DNA of 14,052 bases from an uncultured Collinsella sp. (GTDB lineage: Bacteria > Actinomycetota > Coriobacteriia > Coriobacteriales > Coriobacteriaceae), in contig URNI01000049.1 of the NCBI GenBank assembly GCA_900549135.1, positions 1 to 14,052 on the forward strand, in the 5' to 3' direction. How positions within the stretch are numbered: the first letter of the stretch is position 1; each line of letters begins with the position of its first letter. Shown here in pieces: positions 6,934 to 12,940 of the stretch. The notes below the pieces were generated by a model, which saw only the letters and a list, made by a program, of their open reading frames with translations, did not search any database and was not told the DNA's origin. The translations under genes were made by a program, and so were the position numbers.

Positions 6934-6965
6934 GTGGGCAAAAAATGCCAAATATGAGTACTGTT
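6934..6965 (+). repeat. Left terminal inverted repeat
   Basis: This 32-base arm matches the reverse complement of 7132-7163 except at two positions (6946 and 6948). It begins 29 bases after the upstream terminator's T-run. Confidence 0.8.
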
Positions 6966-7043
6966 GCTAAGTGAATAGCATTTACATCCAAGAGGATAAT
7001 AAACATAACCTATAGTATGTTCATTAAAATTGGCTGTAATACG

Positions 7044-7074
7044 CCCTAAACCAGTCAGGTTGGCTGCTTTAGGG
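7044..7074 (+). repeat. Internal hairpin of the inverted-repeat element
   Basis: CCCTAAA (7044-7050) and TTTAGGG (7068-7074) are perfect complements around a 17-base loop in which CAG/CTG can also pair. It sits near the middle of the element. Confidence 0.5.
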
Positions 7075-7131
7075 GGTTGTAGGGGTCGCTCGGACGTCAT
7101 TTTGGGTGGTTTTGCCTGCTACTAAAATGGT

Positions 7132-7163
7132 AACAGTACTCATATTTGCCCTTTTTTGCCCAC
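7132..7163 (-). repeat. Right terminal inverted repeat
   Basis: This is the partner of 6934-6965, in reverse orientation. In this arm the + strand reads AACAGTACTC at the inner end and GCCCAC at the outer end. Confidence 0.8.
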
Positions 7164-7334
7164 AGACCTTTGAGGGTGCGGCGAAAAGGGCTTGTTTTGA
7201 TTGTTTGGGGCAGGCGCGAGGCGCGGAAACGATGTCTGGAGCGACGGAGCGGCCCGGAATTCATCCGTAGAGGTCTTCCTCGGCTGTGTCAGGAGTGTCC
7301 CTAAGTGCCGGCACATAAGGAACGCCCCCAACTA

Positions 7335-7380
7335 CCGGAAAGGGGGGGGCGTCTGCCGTGGCAGGCGCCCCCCCTTCCGG
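7335..7380. terminator. Very GC-rich hairpin between convergent genes
   Basis: CCGGAA plus a run of eight G on the left pairs with a run of seven C plus TTCCGG on the right, continuing into GTCTGCC/GGCAGGC around a GTGG loop, for a stem of more than 20 bp with one or two irregularities. It begins 23 bases past the end of the acyltransferase gene on the minus strand. No T-run follows on either strand, so if it terminates transcription it is not a textbook intrinsic terminator. The rest of 7164-7334 shows no gene; a perfect palindrome GTGCCGGCAC lies at 7305-7314. Confidence 0.55.
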
Positions 7381-7403
7381 ATGTGGGAAGTTTGTGCTGC
7401 AGG

Positions 7404-9620
7404 TTACTTGTCGGTGCCCAGCTTGTGCGGCTTGAGAGCGAGCGCATTGACGAGTGCGCCGGTGGCAGACTTGACGGCTGCCGGCTGCGGATCGTTGACG
7501 TGATCCTCGGGATGCACGGGCAGGTCCTTCTTGACGGCATCGTGGATCAAGTTGAGGTACTCAGTCACGCCAGTGGTCGATAGATGCGTGCCATCGCCAT
7601 CGAACAGGTCGTTGCGGTTGGCACTATATCCGTACCAGTCGATAACGCGTACGTTCTTGTAGCGCGTAGCGGCGTTGGCGATGGCCTGGTTGGTAGAGCC
7701 AACCCACGGCTGCGGGCTGCGCGTGTTCACAAACACCACAATACGCTTATCTCCTGCATCGGCCATGATGGCGTCGATTTGGTCATCCGTTACCAAACCG
7801 TTGGTGCCCAGGGCAAAGACCACGATCTTGCCGGCAAGGTTCTGCTGGATATAGCCCTCAAATGTCGCGCGGCCCGCATCAAACTGGCGGCCCTTTTCGG
7901 CATCGATATGGCTGTGCGGGAACACGCCGTCAAAGGAATCAACGGCGCGCAGCGACACGGAGTCACCGATCATCAACAGGTCGTAGGAGCCATCGGGGAA
8001 GCCGTCGTTGTCCTTGTCGGTGTCGTCGGCCGCTTGCTGGTCGGTGGGCGCGGTGTTTTTGGCTTCTTTGTTCAGAACTTCGGCGCCCTCGCCGCTCAGC
8101 GCGGATGTGTCGGGCACAAAGACCAGACCACCCAGCGCCACGACAAGCACGACGCCGCAAACGGCGCACACGGGAATATGCGCGCGCACCCAGCTTGCGG
8201 GCGTGGTGGTGCCTTCGCGGAGCTCGGAAACGGTGCGTCCAAAGGCACCCTTCCTAAACGGCGTCTCGATAAAGCGATATGAGCATTCGGCCACGGCGAC
8301 CACCAACAGCACCTGCAAAATGTACTGCCACCACGGTGTATCGTTGATGTTGGCGACCGGGTTCATAAGCAACAGCAGCGGATAGTGCCACAGGTAGATG
8401 CTGTATGAGCGCTTGCCAACCCACACGAGCGGCTCGGCGGACAGCGCGCGGGCAACCATTCCCTGGGGCTGCACGCAGGCCGCGATGACCATGAGCGTGA
8501 GGATGGAGCATAACAGCGTGCCGCCGCGATACTGGAACGCGGTGTAGCCGTTGGTGAGCGCGACCATGGAGGCAAGGCCAACCAGACCCACGACGCCCAA
8601 TACATCGATGGATGCGGGCGAGGACCAAAAGCGCACGAGGGCGCTCGGCTGTGCCGGGGCGGTCTCGGCTGATTCGTCGGCCTTCTCGCCAGGCTTGCCC
8701 TCGGCGTTCTTGCCGTGCTTGGCGGCGCCAGCCAGGCGATTGAGCCCCAAACGATGAACGAGACGCACCGGCGCCAGGTCGCGATCGGGGATAAAGGCCA
8801 TCCAGGCACCCAGCAGCAGCGAGAACACGCGGGTGTCGGTGCCGTAGTACACGCGGCTGGGGTCGGCGGCAGGGTTGTAAAGCACCATCATGGCGAGGGC
8901 AGATACCGCGGCAAGGCCCAGAACCACGCGGCGCGTGTTGGGTTTGCTCACATGCATGGATACCATGGCAAACAGCAGTGGCGGCCAAATCAGGTAGAAC
9001 TGTTCCTCGATGGCAAGCGACCAAAAGTGCGTGAGCGGCGAGGGGTCGCCCAGAGCATTGAAGTACGAGACGTTTTGGGCAATCTGCCACCAGTTGTTGA
9101 AGAACAACAGTGACGGCAGGATGTCGGGGCGCATCTTGGTGAGCATCACGTGGTTGAAGGCGGTGCACAGCGCACAGGTCACCACCACGACGGTCACCAC
9201 GGCGGGAACCAGGCGACGGATGCGGCGGATCCAGAAGCTCTTGAGGTCGATGCGGCCGGTCTTAGCGACTTCGTTGAGCAGCAAGCGCGTGATCAGATAG
9301 CCCGAAAGCACAAAGAAGATCGTGACGCCGAGCAGGCCGCCCTGAGCCCACGTGAGGTTAAGGTGATAGAGCACCACCGCGACGACGGCGAGCGTACGCA
9401 GGCCGTCGAGTGCAGGGATGTAGCGGGACTTGGGGCGAGCAGGCGTCTGCTCCGCGGCGGGAGTGTTGGCGCGGCCCGCGTTGTTGGCAGAAGCGCGATG
9501 GGGGCTCGCGGTGCGTCGCGGTTCGTTAGCACGGCGTTCGCCCTTCACGCGTTCGTGCGGCGCTGGCTCGTTGCCCGTGCGGCGTCGACCGCGCGAGCCC
9601 GATTGCGAGAGTTGTTCCAT
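7404..9620 (-). CDS. OatA-type acyltransferase with C-terminal SGNH domain
   Basis: This 738-residue protein has a basic, disordered N-terminus (1-65), an Acyltransferase_3 membrane domain (about 66-500, ten or so helices plus a last helix at about 483-502) and an extracytoplasmic SGNH/GDSL-type domain (about 543-700). Visible motifs are RYIPALDGLRTLAVVAVVLY with H86, the HFWSLAIEEQFYLIWP block (198-213), GDSVS with nucleophile S554, GTN (605-607) and DGTHL with D676 and H679. Such two-domain enzymes move acetyl groups across the membrane and esterify peptidoglycan or other surface glycans; OatA, which confers lysozyme resistance, is the model. A loop at about 293-328 is charged and low-complexity. 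An acidic DxDxDGxxD segment (535-543) sits between the halves. The start at 9620 has only a weak upstream GGA, so initiation is less certain. The gene is monocistronic and divergent from rbsK. The acceptor substrate cannot be told from sequence. Confidence 0.88.
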   Translation of the reverse strand: MEQLSQSGSRGRRRTGNEPAPHERVKGERRANEPRRTASPHRASANNAGRANTPAAEQTPARPKSRYIPALDGLRTLAVVAVVLYHLNLTWAQGGLLGVTIFFVLSGYLITRLLLNEVAKTGRIDLKSFWIRRIRRLVPAVVTVVVVTCALCTAFNHVMLTKMRPDILPSLLFFNNWWQIAQNVSYFNALGDPSPLTHFWSLAIEEQFYLIWPPLLFAMVSMHVSKPNTRRVVLGLAAVSALAMMVLYNPAADPSRVYYGTDTRVFSLLLGAWMAFIPDRDLAPVRLVHRLGLNRLAGAAKHGKNAEGKPGEKADESAETAPAQPSALVRFWSSPASIDVLGVVGLVGLASMVALTNGYTAFQYRGGTLLCSILTLMVIAACVQPQGMVARALSAEPLVWVGKRSYSIYLWHYPLLLLMNPVANINDTPWWQYILQVLLVVAVAECSYRFIETPFRKGAFGRTVSELREGTTTPASWVRAHIPVCAVCGVVLVVALGGLVFVPDTSALSGEGAEVLNKEAKNTAPTDQQAADDTDKDNDGFPDGSYDLLMIGDSVSLRAVDSFDGVFPHSHIDAEKGRQFDAGRATFEGYIQQNLAGKIVVFALGTNGLVTDDQIDAIMADAGDKRIVVFVNTRSPQPWVGSTNQAIANAATRYKNVRVIDWYGYSANRNDLFDGDGTHLSTTGVTEYLNLIHDAVKKDLPVHPEDHVNDPQPAAVKSATGALVNALALKPHKLGTDK

Positions 9621-9659
9621 AAAACATCATCCAATGACGAGAATAATCAGCACGCCTTC

Positions 9660-9665
9660 ATTGTA
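9660..9665 (-). promoter_or_regulatory. Candidate -10 box for the acyltransferase gene
   Basis: On the minus strand this reads TACAAT, 39 bases before the start codon. No convincing -35 is seen 16-18 bases away. An inverted repeat GCTTGC/GCAAGC (9685-9690, 9698-9703) lies upstream of it. Confidence 0.35.
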
Positions 9666-9713
9666 GCTGCCTGCTCCTGTGAATGCTTGCTGCTGGCGCA
9701 AGCTCAAGCGCGC

Positions 9714-9731
9714 GTTCACATCAAAGTGAAC
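9714..9731 (+). promoter_or_regulatory. Operator-like dyad over the rbsK promoter -35
   Basis: GTTCAC-ATCAAA-GTGAAC is a perfect 6-bp dyad with a 6-base centre. It covers the -35 hexamer of the ribokinase promoter, where a bound dimeric repressor would block RNA polymerase. No regulator gene is adjacent in the window. Confidence 0.55.
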
Positions 9732-9743
9732 TAAAGTTATAGA
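9715..9743 (+). promoter_or_regulatory. Promoter of the ribokinase-nucleoside hydrolase operon
   Basis: TTCACA (9715-9720) and TATAGA (9738-9743) are separated by exactly 17 bases, a good sigma-70-type match. The start codon is 63 bases downstream. A small hairpin GCGGGT/GCCCGC (9774-9790) precedes the ribosome binding site GAGGAGG (9795-9801). Confidence 0.65.
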
Positions 9744-9806
9744 GGTGCGAGAGCACACGATTGACGGCCGACAGCGGGTGCAAAGCCCGCGGACGAGGAG
9801 GTTTCC

Positions 9807-10802
9807 ATGGCAGATCGCGGCATCGTTGCGGTGTTCGGCAGCATGAACATGGACCTTTCGGTGGCGTGCGAGCGCATGCCGCGTGCGGGCGAGACCGTCG
9901 GCGGCAGCGGGTTTATCACCAACGCCGGAGGCAAGGGCGCCAATCAGGCCGTAGCTGCCGCGCGTATGGGCGCGTGCACGCACATGATCGGCGCGGTCGG
10001 TCGCGATGCGTTCGGCGCGTCGCTCGTGGCGGGGCTCCAAGACGCCGGCGTGGACTGTGACTTTGTAGTGCATCGCGATGACGTGGAGACGGGAACGGCG
10101 ACCATCATTCGCTGCGAGGGCGACAACCGCATCGTGCTGTCACCGGGCGCCAACCATGCGCTTGCGGGCGCGGACGTTGCCTGCGCGCTGAGGCGTCTGG
10201 TGGCCCATGAGCTCGACGGCGGCGCCAGCGAGATTGCCCCGGCTGCCGGAAGCGTCTTTATCGCCCAGGGCGAATGCGACCTTGCGGCGACGGCCGAGGC
10301 GCTTGTTTGCGCTCACGAGCTGGGGTTCTATACGGTCTTTAATCCAGCGCCCGCCTGCGAGCTGCCTGCGGAGGTCTGGCCTGCGGTCGACCTGGTCTGT
10401 CCCAACGAGACCGAGTGCCAGGTGCTGACGGGCATCTTGCCCGCGGATGATGCGAGCTGCGTCGCGGCGCTCAATGCCCTGCTCGCCAAGGGTGCCGGAG
10501 CTGCGGTCATCACGTTGGGCGGCGCCGGGTCGGTTACGCTCGGCGATGACGGCGAGCCGCTGCGCATGCCGGCGCTCTCGAGCACGTTGGTCGATACGAC
10601 GGCCGCGGGCGATACATTTATCGGTGCGCTTGCCGCGGCTCGCCTGGAGGGCCTGCCGCTCTTTGAGTGCATGGCGGCGGGTGCACGCGCCTCGGCGGTG
10701 ACGGTGTCGCGCCTGGGCGCTCAGCAATCAATTCCCACGCGTGCGGAAGTCGAGCACAAGTTTGGTTTAGACGGTTTGGATGTAGACGGAGAAGCGGAGT
10801 AG
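9807..10802 (+). CDS. rbsK: Ribokinase
   Basis: This 331-residue PfkB-family kinase starts at ATG 9807, 5 bases after GAGGAGG. Family motifs: GSMNMDL (11-17) for the sugar site, GGKGANQAVAAARMG (41-55), the PNETE stretch (199-203), and the anion-hole/catalytic motif DTTAAGDTF (263-271) with base D269. Length and motifs fit ribokinase (about 310 residues) better than fructokinase or adenosine kinase. It would phosphorylate ribose to ribose 5-phosphate in the cytoplasm. A nucleoside hydrolase begins 4 bases after its stop, pointing to ribose coming from nucleosides rather than from imported ribose; no ribose transporter is visible here. Transcription is likely controlled at the GTTCAC dyad upstream. 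Confidence 0.92.
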   Translation: MADRGIVAVFGSMNMDLSVACERMPRAGETVGGSGFITNAGGKGANQAVAAARMGACTHMIGAVGRDAFGASLVAGLQDAGVDCDFVVHRDDVETGTATIIRCEGDNRIVLSPGANHALAGADVACALRRLVAHELDGGASEIAPAAGSVFIAQGECDLAATAEALVCAHELGFYTVFNPAPACELPAEVWPAVDLVCPNETECQVLTGILPADDASCVAALNALLAKGAGAAVITLGGAGSVTLGDDGEPLRMPALSSTLVDTTAAGDTFIGALAAARLEGLPLFECMAAGARASAVTVSRLGAQQSIPTRAEVEHKFGLDGLDVDGEAE

Positions 10803-10806
10803 AACA

Positions 10807-11781
10807 ATGGCAACCAAGAAGCTGATCCTTGATCTGGATATGGGTGTGGATGATGCGATGGCGCTTGCCTATGCCATCGCGAGCCCCGAGGTGGAGCTCG
10901 TCGGCATCACCACGTGCTTTGGCAACGTGCGCGTCGAGCAGTCGGCGCACAACTGCTTGGCGGTGCTCGACCTGTTGGGTCGTCCCGAGGTGCCGGTGTA
11001 CCTGGGCGCCGATCGTCCCGTGAAGGCGACCGAACCCTACACGCCGCCGGCGTCCACCACGCTTATCCACGGCAAGAACGGCATCGGCGGCGCAAGCGTG
11101 CCCGCCTCGCCGTACGAGCCGGTGGGCGCGACGTCGGCCGATGGCAATGCGGCGGTCGATTACCTGATTGATGCCGCGCGTACCTATGGTCCCGACTTGG
11201 TCTATGTGGCGACCGGTCCGCTCTCCAACCTGGCGCTCGCCCTTGAGCGCGACGCGGCGGCGATGATGTCTATCGGCCGCGTGGTGGTGATGGGTGGCGC
11301 CCTGACCGTGCCCGGCAACGTGAGCGCCGGTGCCGAGGCCAACATGGCGAGCGACCCCGAGGCCGCTGACGCCGTGCTGCGCTCGGGCCGCAAACTCACC
11401 ATGGTTGGTCTTGACGTGACGCATCGCGTGGTGCTGACGCGCCGCGACATTGCCGGTTGGACGGGCTCGGGCACCATGGCGGGCTGCGCATTTGCGAGTA
11501 TGGTCGAGCACTACATTGGCTCGTACGAGATGAACGCCCCTTACCTGGGCGGCTGCGCGCTGCACGATCCGCTTGCCGTTGCCGTGGCGATTGATCCCAC
11601 GCTCGTGGGCGCACTTGGTTGCAACTTGCGCGTCGACCTGCTCGGCGAGTATCGCGGCCGCACTATCTGCGACGAGCATCGCCTGTCCGACCCCGACAAG
11701 AGCGCGCTTGTGGCACTCACCGTGGACGCCCCGCGCTTTCTGTCCGAGTTCAAGGCGCGCATGGCCCGCATCCTAGGCTAG
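10807..11781 (+). CDS. Inosine-uridine-type nucleoside hydrolase
   Basis: This 324-residue protein has its ribosome binding site in the end of rbsK (GGAG about 8 bases before the ATG). The family's calcium-binding motif DTDxGxDDA appears as DLDMGVDDAMA (9-19), keeping D9, D15 and D16. Others are FGN with N40, VMGGA (161-165), the GAEANMASDPEAA stretch (175-187, with E177 and N179) and HDPLA (H253, D254). These fit the IUNH/Rih family, which cleaves the N-glycosidic bond of ribonucleosides to free base and ribose. T-to-L and P-to-M changes in the first motif are unusual but spare the metal ligands. Substrate range (pyrimidine, purine or broad) cannot be read from sequence. Coupled with rbsK it forms a two-step nucleoside salvage/catabolism unit. 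Confidence 0.9.
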   Translation: MATKKLILDLDMGVDDAMALAYAIASPEVELVGITTCFGNVRVEQSAHNCLAVLDLLGRPEVPVYLGADRPVKATEPYTPPASTTLIHGKNGIGGASVPASPYEPVGATSADGNAAVDYLIDAARTYGPDLVYVATGPLSNLALALERDAAAMMSIGRVVVMGGALTVPGNVSAGAEANMASDPEAADAVLRSGRKLTMVGLDVTHRVVLTRRDIAGWTGSGTMAGCAFASMVEHYIGSYEMNAPYLGGCALHDPLAVAVAIDPTLVGALGCNLRVDLLGEYRGRTICDEHRLSDPDKSALVALTVDAPRFLSEFKARMARILG

Positions 11782-11800
11782 GCTCGGGATCGAAGCACGC

Positions 11801-11857
11801 CCATCTGCTCGATGTGGCCGCTGGCGGGCCGACATCTACCGTTCGCCAGCCCGATGG
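11801..11857 (+). other. Hairpin structure after the nucleoside hydrolase gene
   Basis: GCTGGCG (11820-11826) pairs perfectly with CGCCAGC (11844-11850), and CCATC (11801-11805) with GATGG (11853-11857) outside it. There is no T-run, so it may terminate the operon only with help from Rho, or protect the mRNA end. Confidence 0.35.
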
Positions 11858-11878
11858 TCCCCGGGGCGGGGAGAGCGC

Positions 11879-11884
11879 TATAAT
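11879..11884 (+). promoter_or_regulatory. -10 box of the antiterminator/PTS operon
   Basis: A perfect TATAAT lies 15 bases before the first RAT site, so transcripts would begin about 8 bases before it. The -35 region is G/C-rich with no good hexamer, suggesting either an activator or a weak promoter. Confidence 0.6.
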
Positions 11885-11898
11885 GCATTCTGCATCTT

Positions 11899-11927
11899 GG
11901 ATTGTTACTCCTGTGTGGAGGCATGCC
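11899..11927 (+). promoter_or_regulatory. Ribonucleic antiterminator (RAT) site A
   Basis: The 29-base segment begins GGATTGTTACT and ends AGGCATGCC, with CTCC/GGAG pairing around TGTGT. This matches the BglG/LicT RAT layout (GGATTGTTACT, variable loop, AGGCAAAACC). The antiterminator protein encoded downstream is the natural ligand. Confidence 0.8.
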
Positions 11928-11944
11928 CAAGAGCAATACAACAC

Positions 11945-11967
11945 GGATTGTTACGTAAGGCATGACC
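11945..11967 (+). promoter_or_regulatory. Second, shortened RAT-like site B overlapping the terminator
   Basis: The segment starts GGATTGTTAC and ends GGCATGACC, but the usual apical stem-loop is reduced to GTAA, making it 23 rather than 29 bases. Its 3' half (11957-11965) is also the 5' arm of the terminator, the overlap expected for antitermination control. Confidence 0.65.
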
Positions 11968-12001
11968 GCAATAGCACTGCTATTGGCTATCATGCCTTTT
12001 T
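11957..12001 (+). terminator. Leader attenuator terminator of the antiterminator/PTS operon
   Basis: AAGGCATGA (11957-11965) pairs with TCATGCCTT (11990-11998), with an upper stem AATAGC/GCTATT inside, and runs into TTTTT (11997-12001). It lies between the promoter and the antiterminator gene, so it would stop transcription unless RAT binding blocks its 5' arm. Confidence 0.88.
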
Positions 12002-12030
12002 CTGTGAGTGTTCTTGAAAGGAGGTTCACC

Positions 12031-12870
12031 ATGCTTGCAATTAAAAAGCTTAACAACAACGCGGTTCTTTGCCGTGACGGACAGGGGCGAGATGTCATCG
12101 CCATGGGCAGGGGCGTCGGTTTCGGCGGAGATTTTCCTCGAGAGCTCCCTCTTTCTAAAATCGAGCATACGTTTTACGACATTGATCCTAAAGGACAAGA
12201 TGTCATGAGGGATCTTCCCTCGGATATCGTGATGTTTGCGGCGAAAGTTATGGACATCGTTGCCAACGAACTGCCCTACGACCTCTCGACCAATGCGACG
12301 CTGTTCATGGCTGATCACCTGTCGTTTGCCGTTGCGCGAGCCCAAAAGGGGGTCCGCATCGCGATGCCTCTTGCCTATGAAGTGCGGGAGACGTATCCGA
12401 AGGAATACAAGGCTGCCCAGTTTATCGTCATGCGACTCGAGAAGGAGCTCGGAGAGCGGCTTCCCAAGGATGAGATTGCCAGTATTGCGATGAATCTCGT
12501 GAACGCACGGGTTGTTGAAGCCGTCAAAGCCACGGCCGAGCCCGCAAAGCAGTTCGACGATATGCTCGAGGACGTTATCGAGATTCTCGAAAGCGATTTC
12601 CGCATTATTGTCGACCGCGATTCCTTTGATTTCACCCGCTTCGCCACGCATCTGCGGTACCTGTTCAAGCGCATTCAAGCCGGCGAGTCGCTGAACAGCG
12701 CCAACATGCAGATGTACAAGAACTTTCGTGAGGAGTTTCCGCAGTTGGCAGAGTGCGTGAAGCATATCGGTTCCTATTGTCGTGAAACGTGGGACGCCAC
12801 GCTCTCCGAGGAGGAGGAACTCTATCTGATGATCCATCTCAACCGGATCATCTCCAAAAAAGGATTGTAA
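12031..12870 (+). CDS. licT: BglG/LicT-family transcriptional antiterminator
   Basis: The ATG at 12031 follows AAAGGAGG (12017-12024) by 6 bases; a longer open frame begins in the leader but has no ribosome binding site and overlaps the terminator. The 279-residue protein has the RNA-binding CAT domain (about 1-55, beginning MLAIKKLNNNAVLCRDGQGR), PRD1 (about 65-170) and PRD2 (about 175-279). It binds RAT RNA to prevent termination, and its PRDs are phosphorylated by PTS proteins. Three of the four regulatory histidines are visible by alignment to LicT: H96 (PRD1), H207 and H269 (PRD2). The second PRD1 histidine is N155 in IAMNLVNA. The gene lies behind its own RAT/terminator leader and before a PTS permease gene, so it is autoregulated and substrate-induced. 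The symbol licT is by family resemblance. Confidence 0.93.
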   Translation: MLAIKKLNNNAVLCRDGQGRDVIAMGRGVGFGGDFPRELPLSKIEHTFYDIDPKGQDVMRDLPSDIVMFAAKVMDIVANELPYDLSTNATLFMADHLSFAVARAQKGVRIAMPLAYEVRETYPKEYKAAQFIVMRLEKELGERLPKDEIASIAMNLVNARVVEAVKATAEPAKQFDDMLEDVIEILESDFRIIVDRDSFDFTRFATHLRYLFKRIQAGESLNSANMQMYKNFREEFPQLAECVKHIGSYCRETWDATLSEEEELYLMIHLNRIISKKGL

Positions 12871-12940
12871 CCCGTAGCCATTCGGGGCATGACCTTTGCC
12901 GATTCGAACAGTAAGCCAAGATTGTGCAAAGGAGCCAATG

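Larger units (their letters stand above)
6934..7163. mobile_element. MITE-like element bounded by 32-bp inverted repeats
   Basis: The left arm 6934-6965 (begins GTGGGCAAAAAA, ends GAGTACTGTT) is the reverse complement of the right arm 7132-7163 at 30 of 32 positions. A further TAGCA/TGCTA match (6976-6980 and 7117-7121) keeps the same offset, extending the symmetry inward. The 230-bp interior is AT-richer than its surroundings, holds no credible ORF, and contains a hairpin at 7044-7074. No clear target-site duplication is seen at the ends. The architecture fits a non-autonomous transposon-like element; a large regulatory dyad or a folded RNA is the alternative. Confidence 0.5.

Noticed and set aside
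7201..7503. 100-residue plus-strand ORF across the GC hairpin and the acyltransferase end
   Set aside because: It crosses a strong hairpin, overlaps a confident gene on the other strand, and has no ribosome binding site or domain.
7584..8282. 232-residue plus-strand ORF inside the acyltransferase gene
   Set aside because: Its composition is that of a mirrored high-GC coding frame; the opposite strand carries clear SGNH motifs.
10618..11679. 353-residue minus-strand ORF antisense to the nucleoside hydrolase
   Set aside because: Arg/His-rich shadow frame of a well-supported enzyme gene; no motifs.
11962..12030. N-terminal extension of the antiterminator to the ATG at 11962
   Set aside because: That ATG is inside the terminator stem without a ribosome binding site; the CAT domain starts naturally at 12031 after AAAGGAGG.
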